Assembly: GCA_946482635.1 (NCBI GenBank)
Contig: CAMLSG010000144.1
Coordinates: 1 to 13,798, forward strand
Source of the DNA: an uncultured Duganella sp.
Lineage (GTDB): Bacteria > Pseudomonadota > Gammaproteobacteria > Burkholderiales > Burkholderiaceae
DNA length: 13,798 nt
Reading direction: 5' to 3'
A program made the translations under genes and the position numbers. Positions 5,581 to 13,070 of this stretch are shown here, in pieces. Each line of letters starts with the position of its first letter. Positions within the stretch are counted from its first letter, which is position 1. A model generated the notes under the pieces. That model saw only the letters and a program-made list of their open reading frames with translations, made no database searches and was not told where the DNA came from.

Positions 5581-6171
5581 ATGACCAAATTTCAGACTAT
5601 GCTGGGCCGCCTGCTGCTGGCAGCAATGCTGGCCTGCGGTGCAGGGCAGGCGGCTGCCGGTCCGACCTATAAGGTGAGTATCGATACAGCTTCGCTGGGC
5701 ACTGGACCGGCTTTCCTGGGCCTTTACTTCATGGGACTGGCCGATGCCACGCCGGCCAGCGCCATTGTCGGCAACCTGGCAGGCGACCTGCTTGGCGCCC
5801 CCCAGGTGAGCGGAACCGTTACGGGTACGGTGCCGAGGCCGGTCACCTTCAGCAATGCCAATGGCGGCAGCGACTGGGTCCAGCAAGTAATGCTGGGCGG
5901 GATGTTCAGCTTCGACGTCTACTTCCTGGTGGGCCAGGGCGATGTTGGTTCGACGTTCGGCTGGGCGCTGTTCAATGACACCAGCTATCTCGGCGCCGAT
6001 GGCGACCTCGGTACGGTCTCCGTGCAGCCTGTCGCAGGCGGCAGCGCGCAGTTCGAGCTGGCCACCGCCGGCCAGTTGGCTGCGGTGCAGGTGATTCCGG
6101 AGCCTGGCACGGCCTGGCTGTTCCTGCTGGCCGGCTTGCCGCTGCTGGCTTTTGCCCGCCGCCGCGCTTGA
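5581..6171 (+). CDS. PEP-CTERM sorting-domain protein
   Basis: The product has 196 residues: a signal peptide (cleavage near residues 25-27, after QAAA), a beta-rich body (28-170), and a classic PEP-CTERM tail with PEP at 173-175, a hydrophobic segment (about 178-191) and the basic end RRR. The body (YKVSIDTASL near the start, FSFDVYF in the middle, then ALFNDTSYLGADGDLGT) resembles the NF038129-type group of PEP-CTERM proteins, as I recall it. Exosortase recognises such tails, and the proteins are processed to the cell surface or exopolysaccharide matrix; no exosortase gene is in the window. The start follows the lyase stop by 10 nt, and its Shine-Dalgarno sequence GAGGA (5569-5573) overlaps that stop, so the two are almost surely co-transcribed and coupled. 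Molecular function is unknown. Confidence 0.9.
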   Translation: MTKFQTMLGRLLLAAMLACGAGQAAAGPTYKVSIDTASLGTGPAFLGLYFMGLADATPASAIVGNLAGDLLGAPQVSGTVTGTVPRPVTFSNANGGSDWVQQVMLGGMFSFDVYFLVGQGDVGSTFGWALFNDTSYLGADGDLGTVSVQPVAGGSAQFELATAGQLAAVQVIPEPGTAWLFLLAGLPLLAFARRRA

Positions 6172-6226
6172 CGGGAGGCCACCGGCGTGGGGCCGGAAAA
6201 GCAGTTATGATGCAGCGATTCCGTGA

Positions 6227-6232
6227 AAGGAG
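6227..6232 (+). promoter_or_regulatory. Ribosome binding site fixing the start of the YfcG-like gene
   Basis: AAGGAG is 5 nt before ATG 6238 and downstream of the in-frame GTG 6223, ruling out the longer start. Confidence 0.8.
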
Positions 6233-6237
6233 CCGCG

Positions 6238-6936
6238 ATGATCGACCTGTACACCGCCCCCACGCCGAACGGCCATAAGATTTCGATTGCGCTGGAAGAG
6301 CTTGAGCTGCCATATGCGCTGCACGTGCTTGACCTGGGCAAGAATGAACAGAAGGAGCCTTGGTTTACCGCCCTCAATCCGAATGGCCGAATCCCGGCCA
6401 TCGTCGACCGTGCCAACGATAACTTCCCCGTCTTCGAATCCGGCGCAATCCTGATCTACCTGGCCGAAAAGACGGGCCGCCTGATGCCGACGGACGCCAA
6501 AGGGCGCTCGCTTGTCATGCAATGGCTGATGTTCCAGATGGGCGGCATCGGCCCGATGATGGGCCAGGCCAATGTGTTCTACCGCTATTTCCCCGAAAAG
6601 ATCCAACCCGCCATCGACCGCTACCAGGGCGAGTGCCGGCGCCTGTTCCGGGTGCTGGACGGCCGCCTGGCGCAGCACGAGTTCCTGGCCGGCGACTACT
6701 CGATTGCCGATATCGCCAACTGGGCCTGGGTGCGTACCCACCGCTGGTCCGGCGTGGAAACGGAAGGCCTGCCGCACCTGCAGCGCTGGATTCGCCAGAT
6801 CCGCTCGCGTCCCGCCGTGCAGCGCGGCATCGAACGCCCGCCCAGCAATGTGTTGGATCGCGCAGACAGTCAGGAGAAAGTAGAGCAATTTGCCGCCGAG
6901 GCGCGCAAAATGCTGGAAACCGGCCAGTCGCGCTGA
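6238..6936 (+). CDS. yfcG: YfcG-like Nu-class glutathione S-transferase / disulfide-bond oxidoreductase
   Basis: The cytosolic product has 232 residues. The N-terminal thioredoxin-fold domain (1-82) starts [15 protein letters not shown], nearly the same as E. coli YfcG, including Thr9 and Asn11, which contact glutathione in that protein. [12 protein letters not shown] holds the cis-Pro loop, and [14 protein letters not shown] (67-80) contains the Glu-Ser pair that binds the gamma-glutamyl group. The helical C-terminal domain has [15 protein letters not shown] and [12 protein letters not shown], also as in YfcG. Nu-class enzymes bind two glutathiones and reduce disulfides, with weak transferase activity. 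The C-terminus is longer than I recall for YfcG, by about 15 residues. A TATGAT at 6206-6211 could be a -10 element but lacks a good -35. A second glutathione transferase follows after 24 nt. Confidence 0.9.
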   Translation: MIDLYTAPTPNGHKISIALEELELPYALHVLDLGKNEQKEPWFTALNPNGRIPAIVDRANDNFPVFESGAILIYLAEKTGRLMPTDAKGRSLVMQWLMFQMGGIGPMMGQANVFYRYFPEKIQPAIDRYQGECRRLFRVLDGRLAQHEFLAGDYSIADIANWAWVRTHRWSGVETEGLPHLQRWIRQIRSRPAVQRGIERPPSNVLDRADSQEKVEQFAAEARKMLETGQSR

Positions 6937-6960
6937 TTGATTAAAACTAGAGGAGACTTG

Positions 6961-7584
6961 ATGAAGTTGTACACCGCCCCCCGTGCCCCCAACCCGCGCC
7001 GTGTCGCCATGTTCATGGCCGAGAAGGGCATCGAACTGGATTTGCAGCCGGTCGACCTGGGCAAGGGCGAGCATCGCGGCGAGGCTTACCTGGCATTGAA
7101 TCCTTTTGGCCGCGTGCCTGCGCTGGAACTGGACGATGGCCGCATCCTGTGCGAAACGCGCGCCATCTGCACCTACCTGGAAGGCCTGCATCCAACGCCC
7201 AACCTGATGGGCGAGGGCGCCGAGGAACGCGCCTTCATCGAGATGGCTGACCGCCGCATGGAGCTGCACCTGTTTGCCATCGCGGCCAACAGCATTCGCC
7301 ATTCCCACCCCGGCTTTGCGCCGATTGAAAACCCGCAGTTCCCCGATTTCGGCGCATCCCAGGGCGAGAAGTTCCGTGAGAACGCGAAATGGCTGGATGG
7401 CGTGCTGGCCGCGCAGCCTTTCGTGGCGGGGCAGCGCTTCACCATTGCCGACATCACCGGCTTTTGCGCGATCGAGTTCGCGCGCGGACTGATGAAATTC
7501 CGTCCGTCCGACCATGGGCTGGTGCACCTGCAGGCCTGGCGCGACCGCATCGCCGAGCGCCCCAGCGCCACTGCCGGGGCCTGA
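6961..7584 (+). CDS. Glutathione S-transferase family protein
   Basis: The product has 207 residues, a standard length for bacterial glutathione transferases. A GST_N thioredoxin-like domain (1-77) contains LNPFGRVPALELDDG with the cis-Pro, and ETRAICTYLE, where Glu-Thr replaces the usual Glu-Ser of the gamma-glutamyl contact. A helical GST_C domain (about 88-200) contains FTIADITGFCAIEFA. The family conjugates glutathione to electrophiles or reduces peroxides; the substrate is unknown. The start has AGGAG (6951-6955) 5 nt upstream, better placed than the earlier in-frame ATT/TTG-type codons. It lies 24 nt after the YfcG-like gene and 3 nt before a solute-binding protein gene, so the three probably form one transcript. 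Although adjacent, the two transferases differ clearly and are not a recent duplication. Confidence 0.9.
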   Translation: MKLYTAPRAPNPRRVAMFMAEKGIELDLQPVDLGKGEHRGEAYLALNPFGRVPALELDDGRILCETRAICTYLEGLHPTPNLMGEGAEERAFIEMADRRMELHLFAIAANSIRHSHPGFAPIENPQFPDFGASQGEKFRENAKWLDGVLAAQPFVAGQRFTIADITGFCAIEFARGLMKFRPSDHGLVHLQAWRDRIAERPSATAGA

Positions 7585-7587
7585 ACG

Positions 7588-8379
7588 ATGAAAGCGGCGC
7601 GGCGCCGGCGCTGGCTAGGCTGCCTGGCCCGCAGCGCCGGTGCGGCCGCTATCCTGGCCGCGGCAGCACCTGTCGCGGCGCTGGCCCGTGCAGGCGCTGC
7701 AACGCGCCCGTTGCGTGCGGTAGCCCTGGCGATTCCTCCCTATGCGACGCTTGACGCAAACGGCCGGAAAACCGGGCTGTTCGTCGATGCACTGGAATTG
7801 ATCGCTCGAGAATCGCGGCACCCGATCGAGATCACCCTTGCTCCCTACGCCCGCGCGATTGCCATGCTGCGTTCCGGAGAGGCGGACCTGATGATTGCCA
7901 CTTCCAATTCTGCCATTGCGGATGCGGCCGAGCCGATGGGCATGCTGTGGGCGACCGAGGTGATCGCCATCGGCCGCGCAGGAGTCAAGCTCGACGGCCT
8001 GCAAGACCTGCGTGGACGCACGGTCGGCATGTTGCGCGGCACAGACTACGGAGCCGCTTTCCTGAGCGACAACGAATACCGCAAGCATGAGATTACCGAC
8101 CAGCTGCAAGGCATCCGGATGCTGCTGGAGGGGCGGCTCGATGCGTCGATCGGCACCACGCTGGCTGTTTTCCATGCGATACGACTGCTTGGCGTTCCGC
8201 GTGCGCGATTGGGCGGAACACTCGCCGTACAGTCGCGTGAAGTCCATCTGCACCTTAGCCGCCGTAAAATCGATGAGGCTCTGGCGACCGAGTTGCGCCG
8301 CGCAGTGCAGGAATTGCGCAGCAGCGGCAAGGCGGATGCGTTGCTGGCTAAATACCTGGCAGGGCTGCCTTCTGCCTGA
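7588..8379 (+). CDS. Orphan family-3 solute-binding protein (periplasmic)
   Basis: The product has 263 residues. A long, Arg-rich signal peptide (RRRRW followed by a hydrophobic Ala-rich core, cleavage around 34-38; possibly Tat-like) precedes an SBP_bac_3 type fold (about 42-260). The fold begins RAVALAIPPYATLDANGRKTGLFVDALELI and includes LRSGEADLMIATSNS and the second-lobe start LQDLRGRTVGMLRGTDYG. Relatives bind polar amino acids for ABC importers or act as ligand-sensing domains. No permease or ATPase gene of that class is present here, so it is an orphan. The start lies 3 nt after the glutathione transferase stop and has no strong Shine-Dalgarno, suggesting translational coupling. The last 32 nt overlap the convergent livM gene. 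Confidence 0.82.
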   Translation: MKAARRRRWLGCLARSAGAAAILAAAAPVAALARAGAATRPLRAVALAIPPYATLDANGRKTGLFVDALELIARESRHPIEITLAPYARAIAMLRSGEADLMIATSNSAIADAAEPMGMLWATEVIAIGRAGVKLDGLQDLRGRTVGMLRGTDYGAAFLSDNEYRKHEITDQLQGIRMLLEGRLDASIGTTLAVFHAIRLLGVPRARLGGTLAVQSREVHLHLSRRKIDEALATELRRAVQELRSSGKADALLAKYLAGLPSA

Positions 8380-9415
8380 ATTTCCCGACAATCCCGCTAG
8401 GGAAAAAGTAGATGGCGAGGATGAACAGGATGCCGAGCCACAGCAGCCAGCGGTCCGGATGCAGGGCCGCCTCCAGTATTGGCACCCCGGCCACAGCGCC
8501 TGCTGCCTTCGCCATCAGGGACTTCAGGTAATTATTCGCCAGGATGAACAGGGTCGCGCCGATCACGGAACCATACATGGTGCCCATGCCGCCGATGACG
8601 ACGATCAGCAGGATGTCCGTCATGACTTCGAAGCCCAGCGTGGTCCTGGGGCCTACATAGCGCAACCATAGCGCCAGCAAGGCACCGGCCAGTGCCGCGG
8701 CGACGGCGCCGATGCAGTTGGCTGCGATGCGGTAGACGACGGTCCTGTAGCCAAGGGCCTCGGCGCGGAACTCGTTTTCACGGATTGCCTGCAGCACGCG
8801 GCCGAACGGCGAGTTGACGATCCGCAGCAGGGCCAGGAAGATCAGCACTGCGCAGAAGAACACAATGTAGTAGGTAAGAACCTTGCCATCCAGGATGCGG
8901 CCCATGAACTCGCCGAACTCGTTGGCCGGCGACAGCAGGTCCGGCACGTCGAAAGTTTTGCCGTCCTCACCGCCGGTCCATTCGGACATTTGCGATGCCA
9001 GCACGGCGAACGATGAAGCTACGGCGAGCGTGATCATGGCGTAGAAAATGGCACGCACGCGCAGCGCGAACAGGCCAATGATCAAGGCCAGCACCAGCGT
9101 CAGTGCCAGCGCTGCCGCCAGGCAAAGCATCATTGGCCCCCACGATGGCGTGGGGCTATCAAACCCGAGCCCGACGCCATAAGCGCCGATGCCGAAGAAC
9201 ATCGTATGGGCAAAGGACACGATGCCCGTGTAGCCGATCAGCAGGTCATAGGATGCGACCAGCACGATATAGATGCAGATCGTGGCAGCAGTGTTGAGCG
9301 GGCGGGCGCCGGTCGTGATGAAGGGCGCGAGCGCCAATCCCAGCACGACCAGGAGCAGCGATACGGACAGGGCACGGCTGCGCGGCAGGTCGCCGGAAAG
9401 AAGAGTATTCAGCAT
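8348..9415 (-). CDS. livM: LIV-type ABC transporter permease LivM
   Basis: The inner-membrane permease has 355 residues and about ten hydrophobic segments. The BPD_transp_2 signature is clear: YDLLIGYTGIVSFAHTMFFG near the start, the WTGGEDG loop in the middle, the cytoplasmic coupling helix IRENEFRAEALGYR, and the GGMGTMYGSVIGA stretch before the final helices. It pairs with LivH to form the channel for high-affinity import of branched-chain amino acids or, in many relatives, amides and aromatic or urea-like compounds. ATG 9415 lies 1 nt beyond the livH stop, with GAGGA just upstream inside livH, so translation is coupled. It is the last gene of the operon, and its end overlaps the convergent solute-binding protein gene by 32 nt. 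No T-tailed hairpin terminator is present. Confidence 0.93.
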   Translation of the reverse strand: MLNTLLSGDLPRSRALSVSLLLVVLGLALAPFITTGARPLNTAATICIYIVLVASYDLLIGYTGIVSFAHTMFFGIGAYGVGLGFDSPTPSWGPMMLCLAAALALTLVLALIIGLFALRVRAIFYAMITLAVASSFAVLASQMSEWTGGEDGKTFDVPDLLSPANEFGEFMGRILDGKVLTYYIVFFCAVLIFLALLRIVNSPFGRVLQAIRENEFRAEALGYRTVVYRIAANCIGAVAAALAGALLALWLRYVGPRTTLGFEVMTDILLIVVIGGMGTMYGSVIGATLFILANNYLKSLMAKAAGAVAGVPILEAALHPDRWLLWLGILFILAIYFFPSGIVGKFRQKAALPGI

Positions 9416-9416
9416 T

Positions 9417-10406
9417 TCATTTCCTCGACAGGCCGGCGGGACGCCACAGCAGGATGGCGATCATCAGCACGATATGGGACACGAGCGCCAGCTTGGGCGC
9501 CAGGAAGCCGGCGTAGTTGGCCGTCAGCGCCATCAGCAGCGCACCGATGAAGCAGCCTCCCACCGAACCCAGGCCTCCGATGATGATGGTGATGAAGACC
9601 ATGACCATCACTTCGCCGCCCATGGAGGCAGTCAGGGTTTCCTTGTACAGGCCCCACATCACGCCGCCCAGGCCCGCCAGCGCCGAGCCGGCAGCAAATA
9701 CTGCGACGAACAGGCGGCGGATGCGATAGCCAAGCGCTTCGACCATTTCGCCGTTCTCGACGCCTGCGCGGATCAGCAAGCCAAGCTTGGTTCGGTTCAG
9801 CACCAGCGTCAGCACAATGAATACCAGCACGCCGACTGCGACTGCCAGCAAGCGGTATTTTTCGATAGCCGCATCGCCCAGCAAGATGGCACCACGCAGG
9901 GCGGTCGGCAACGGCATCGGCTTATGGTCCGCGCCCCATACCACGTGGATCAACTGTTCGACCACGATCATGCCGCCCATGGTGATCAGGATCTGCTTCA
10001 GGTGCTGGCCGTAGACCGGCATGATGATCACGCGTTCGAAGACCCAGCCCAAAACCGCCGTGACGGCCATCGCCATCGCAATTGCCAGGCCGAGCGCGAC
10101 CAGGTTCATGCCGAGCGAATCGGCTTCCATCCAGCCCTGCATCGGCACTAGCACCAGGGTGGCGGCGAAGGCGCCGACTGAAACAAAGGCGCCATGGCCG
10201 AAATTCAGCACGTCCATCAGGCCGAATACCAGCGTCAGGCCGCTGGACATGATGAAGATCATCATTCCCATTGCCAGGCCGGCCACGGTCAGGGTGACCC
10301 AGGTAGGCATGCTGCCAACCAGCGGCAGCATGGCCAGCATGAGGGCCGGCACCAGCAGCATCGGGACGTAGTCGCGCGGGACGGAGGGCAGCATCGAATC
10401 GTGCAC
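9417..10406 (-). CDS. livH: LIV-type ABC transporter permease LivH
   Basis: The inner-membrane permease has 329 residues. Family markers are SSGLTLVFGLMDVLNFGHG in the first conserved helix pair, ILITMGGMIVVEQL, the coupling segment ENGEMVEALGYR, and TIIIGGLGSVGG near the C-terminus. It is the partner of LivM in a BPD_transp_2 heterodimer. I chose GTG 10406 because AAGGAG (10412-10417) sits exactly 5 nt upstream; ATG 10394 would lie 17 nt from that site. The Shine-Dalgarno sequence overlaps the livF stop codon, and the gap between the genes is 9 nt. Confidence 0.93.
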   Translation of the reverse strand: MHDSMLPSVPRDYVPMLLVPALMLAMLPLVGSMPTWVTLTVAGLAMGMMIFIMSSGLTLVFGLMDVLNFGHGAFVSVGAFAATLVLVPMQGWMEADSLGMNLVALGLAIAMAMAVTAVLGWVFERVIIMPVYGQHLKQILITMGGMIVVEQLIHVVWGADHKPMPLPTALRGAILLGDAAIEKYRLLAVAVGVLVFIVLTLVLNRTKLGLLIRAGVENGEMVEALGYRIRRLFVAVFAAGSALAGLGGVMWGLYKETLTASMGGEVMVMVFITIIIGGLGSVGGCFIGALLMALTANYAGFLAPKLALVSHIVLMIAILLWRPAGLSRK

Positions 10407-10411
10407 GATCG

Positions 10412-10417
10412 CTCCTT
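10412..10417 (-). promoter_or_regulatory. Ribosome binding site deciding the GTG start of livH
   Basis: AAGGAG on the minus strand lies 5 nt before GTG 10406. Its first bases overlap the livF TAA stop (10416-10418), tying livH initiation to livF termination. Confidence 0.75.
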
Positions 10418-11138
10418 ATTGGTGTGAGTCGAGGGCCAGGCCGAGCAGGCGTTCCTGCAAGGCGCGGTCGGCAGCCAGTTCGGCCATCGAGCCGTGATGG
10501 ACAATGCGTCCATCGTCCATTACGGCCACGGTGTCGCCGAGCTGGCGCACGAAATTGAAGTTCTGTTCGACCAGCAGCACCGTGGTCTGGCCCTTGAGCT
10601 GGCGGATTGCATCGGCCAGGCTCTGGATGATGGCGGGCGCCAGGCCCTTGGTCGGTTCGTCGATCAGCAGCAGCTCGCGCGGCTCGATGATGGCGCGCGC
10701 AATGGCCACCATCTGCTTCTGCCCGCCGGACAGGTTGCCGGCCGGGTAGTTCCAGAACTTCTTCAGGGCCGGGAAGAAGGAAAAGATCCACTCCAGCCGC
10801 GCCGTATCCATCGGGCCGCTGCGTGCGGCGAGGTACAGATTCTCGCGCACGGTCAGGTCGCTGAAGACCGCCATCGACTCGGGCACGTAGGCGATACCGG
10901 CTTGCGCGATATCTGGCGTGCGCAGCTTGCTGATGTCGCGGCCATTGAATTCGACCTTGCCGGCACTGGCCGGCCACAGTCCCATGATAGTGCGCAGGGT
11001 AGTGGTCTTGCCGGCGCCATTGCGGCCCAGAAGGACTGCCAGTCCGCCGCGCGGGACGGCCAGGTCGACGCCTTGCAGGATGTGGTATTCGCCGATGTGC
11101 GTGTGCACGCCGGATAGCTTGAGCAGGGCGTCAGTCAT
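10416..11138 (-). CDS. livF: LIV-type ABC transporter ATP-binding protein LivF
   Basis: The cytoplasmic ATPase has 240 residues. Walker A is GRNGAGKT (38-45), the signature is LSGGQKQ (136-142), Walker B is LLLIDEPTKGLAP (157-169), and the H-loop position carries Asn in LLVEQN (188-193), as is usual in LivF. These features distinguish it from LivG. It dimerises with LivG and drives LivH/LivM. The frame is open further upstream, to 11204, but ATG 11138 gives the family N-terminus (MTDALLKLSGVHTHIGEYHIL) and overlaps the livG stop by 8 nt, typical of coupled ABC genes. Confidence 0.94.
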   Translation of the reverse strand: MTDALLKLSGVHTHIGEYHILQGVDLAVPRGGLAVLLGRNGAGKTTTLRTIMGLWPASAGKVEFNGRDISKLRTPDIAQAGIAYVPESMAVFSDLTVRENLYLAARSGPMDTARLEWIFSFFPALKKFWNYPAGNLSGGQKQMVAIARAIIEPRELLLIDEPTKGLAPAIIQSLADAIRQLKGQTTVLLVEQNFNFVRQLGDTVAVMDDGRIVHHGSMAELAADRALQERLLGLALDSHQ

Positions 11139-11889
11139 GGCTCGCGGTTCCCAGGTAAGCTTCCTGCACAATGGCGGACGACATGACAGTAGCGGGTTCG
11201 CCATCCGCCACCAGCGCCCCGTTGTGCAGCACGATGATGCGGTCGGCCAGGGCGCGCACCACGTCCATCTTGTGTTCGACCAGCAGCACGGCCTTGTTGC
11301 GCTGCGCCTTGACCTGGTGAATCAGGTCCAGCACGACCGGCACTTCATCCACGCTCATGCCGGCTGTCGGTTCGTCGAACATCATCACTTCCGGCTCCAG
11401 CGCAAGCATGATGGCGACTTCCAGCTTGCGCTTGTCGCCATGCGACAGGGCCGCCACCGGCGTATCGCGCCGCGCGGACAGCGAAACCCGCGACAGGTAG
11501 TGGTCAGCGCGTTCGATCAGGTCTTTGTGGCGGGACCAGATCGACCACAGCTTCATGCCGGCGTTGGCGCGCGCCTGAACCGCCAGCCGAACGTTCTCGT
11601 GCACCGACAAATGAGGAAACAAGTTGGTGAGCTGGAAGGCGCGGCCGATGCCCTTGCGGGTGCGGGCAGCCGGGCCGCTGCGCGTTATGTCTTCCCCGCG
11701 CAACAGTACCTTGCCGCTGGTCGCGGGCAATTGGCCGGACATCAGGTTGAAATAGGTGGTCTTGCCGGCGCCGTTCGGGCCGACGATCACGGTCAACTGG
11801 CCGGCATGGAAGTCGGCGCTGACGTTGTCGACGGCCGTATGGCCTCCGAAGCGGATGGTCAGCCCGCGTGTGGACAGCAATGGAGTCAT
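11131..11889 (-). CDS. livG: LIV-type ABC transporter ATP-binding protein LivG
   Basis: The cytoplasmic ATPase has 252 residues. Walker A is GPNGAGKT (37-44), Q-loop FQLTNLFPHLSV lies at about 85-96, the LivG-type signature is LSHGDKRKLEVA (149-159), Walker B is VMMFDEPTAGM (168-178), and His206 in LLVEHKMD is the switch histidine. The BCA_ABC_TP_C-like tail ends EAYLG plus five residues. It forms the ATPase pair with LivF. ATG 11889 follows the binding-protein gene stop by 4 nt without a clear Shine-Dalgarno sequence, so translation is probably coupled. Confidence 0.94.
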   Translation of the reverse strand: MTPLLSTRGLTIRFGGHTAVDNVSADFHAGQLTVIVGPNGAGKTTYFNLMSGQLPATSGKVLLRGEDITRSGPAARTRKGIGRAFQLTNLFPHLSVHENVRLAVQARANAGMKLWSIWSRHKDLIERADHYLSRVSLSARRDTPVAALSHGDKRKLEVAIMLALEPEVMMFDEPTAGMSVDEVPVVLDLIHQVKAQRNKAVLLVEHKMDVVRALADRIIVLHNGALVADGEPATVMSSAIVQEAYLGTASHD

Positions 11890-11893
11890 CGGT

Positions 11894-13066
11894 TCAGCGC
11901 CGCTTGTTTTTGATCGGGACCGGCAGTTCGGAGGCCGGAATCTCGCGTACCAGTTCCAGCAGGTCCCACTCGTTTTTCTGGTCTTTCTTGATGCGGAAGT
12001 GGTACATCGGCTGCATCGCCTGGTGGTCTTCCTTTCGGAAGCTCATTTTGCCTTTCGGCGTGTCGAATTCCATGCCTTCCATGGCCGCGATCATCTTCTG
12101 CGTATCGCCGCCGCCGGTTTTGGCAAGGGCAGTGTAGACCGCGCTCGCTGCCGTAAAACCGCCGGCCGTGAACATGTCCGGCGGTTTCTTGTAGCGTTTC
12201 TGGTGCTCGGCCACGAACCAGTCGTTCATCTTGTTCTTCGGGAAGTCGTAGTAGTAATAGATCGTGCCTTCGGTGCCGGCGAACGATTTCCAGGTCTTCA
12301 GCACCGGCAGGATATTGCCGCCGGGCGCCAGCGTAATGCCGTAGCGCTCCGGCTTCATGTCGGCGATCTTGTTCATCGGGTTCGGGCCGGCCCAGATGAT
12401 TTGCAGCACGCGCGGTTGCGGGGCGTCCTTCAGCTTGTCGAACAGGCGCTGTGCCGAGGCGGTGAAGTCGGTTGCGTTCTGCGGCGCGAATTCTTCGTGC
12501 ACGATATTGGCTTTGGAACCGGTCAGCCGGAGCGCTTCACGTGCCGCGGCGACAGCATCCTTGCCGAAAGCGTAGTCTTGCGCCAGGAAGGCGACGCTGC
12601 CTTGCTTGAAGGTGGAGGCAGCGGCCAGGCCGTCCTGCATGGAATTGCGGGCAGTGCGGAAGATGTATTTGTTCCATTTGGCACCCGTGATCGCGTCGGC
12701 CACCGCCGGTTCTACGATCAATACCTTCTTGTATTCCGCCGCGATGGGCAGCATGGCGATGGCGGAGCCGGAGGAACTGGTGCCGACCGCGATATCGACC
12801 TTGTCGTCGCCGTAAGCTTCTGCCAGCAAGGCGCGGCCCTGGTCAGGCTTGCTCTGGTCGTCCTTGATGAAGACTTTCAGTTTGCGGCCGTTGATTTCCA
12901 TCCTGCCGCCGGTAAGGTACTCAAGGCCCATCATGAAGCCGGTCTCGGTCTCCTTGGCGTAAGGCTCGAGGATGCCGGTCTTGCCGGCGATGAGTGCGAC
13001 CTTCAGTTCCTGCGCGGCGGCCAGCGCCGGCGCCAATGCAAGCAAGAGGGGTATCAGTTTTCTCAT
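11894..13066 (-). CDS. LIV-type ABC transporter periplasmic substrate-binding protein
   Basis: The product has 390 residues with a Sec signal peptide (Lys/Arg start, Leu/Ala core, cleavage near residue 18, before QELKVAL). The mature part is a type-1 periplasmic binding fold (Peripla_BP_6): ELKVALIAGKTG at the start, GTSSSGSAIAMLP (95-107) in the ligand-contact region, VAFLAQDYAFGKDAVAA at the second-lobe start, and TAGGFTAASAVYTALAKTGG near the end. The family binds branched-chain amino acids, amides, urea or aromatic acids; the ligand cannot be told from sequence. The frame is open back to 13195, but the signal peptide fixes ATG 13066, 4 nt after the stop of the upstream hydrolase gene. The short basic tail NKRR is unremarkable. 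Confidence 0.92.
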   Translation of the reverse strand: MRKLIPLLLALAPALAAAQELKVALIAGKTGILEPYAKETETGFMMGLEYLTGGRMEINGRKLKVFIKDDQSKPDQGRALLAEAYGDDKVDIAVGTSSSGSAIAMLPIAAEYKKVLIVEPAVADAITGAKWNKYIFRTARNSMQDGLAAASTFKQGSVAFLAQDYAFGKDAVAAAREALRLTGSKANIVHEEFAPQNATDFTASAQRLFDKLKDAPQPRVLQIIWAGPNPMNKIADMKPERYGITLAPGGNILPVLKTWKSFAGTEGTIYYYYDFPKNKMNDWFVAEHQKRYKKPPDMFTAGGFTAASAVYTALAKTGGGDTQKMIAAMEGMEFDTPKGKMSFRKEDHQAMQPMYHFRIKKDQKNEWDLLELVREIPASELPVPIKNKRR

Positions 13067-13070
13067 CAAG

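Noticed and set aside
2529..5588. Minus-strand open frame of 1019 codons lying antisense to the lyase gene
   Set aside because: It is remarkably long, but its composition is rich in Arg, His, Val and Gly with no domain, and it mirrors the codon bias of the high-GC lyase gene on the other strand. The lyase frame has a signal peptide, domains and a ribosome binding site.
6172..6237. Possible terminator or promoter between the PEP-CTERM gene and the YfcG-like gene
   Set aside because: The GC-rich repeat GGCCAC/GTGGGGCC is imperfect and lacks a T-run, and TATGAT at 6206 lacks a -35. Whether the two clusters share a transcript is left open.
6205..7527. Minus-strand frame of 440 codons across the two glutathione transferase genes
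   Set aside because: It spans two well-supported genes in antisense and has no family features; it is a by-product of GC-rich third positions.
8381..8405. Inverted repeat TTTCCC/GGGAAA just after the solute-binding protein stop
   Set aside because: It has a weak 6-bp stem with a 13-nt loop, no T-run on either strand, and lies inside livM, so it is not a credible terminator.
9273..10151. Plus-strand frame opposite livH, and a similar one at 11756-13240 opposite livG and the binding-protein gene
   Set aside because: Both are His/Gln/Arg-rich shadows, while the opposite strand encodes textbook transporter proteins.
11139..11204. Upstream extension of livF, and of the binding-protein gene at 13067-13195
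   Set aside because: Both open frames continue upstream, but the added residues are Arg/Cys-rich, overlap the preceding genes and come before conserved N-termini or a signal peptide.
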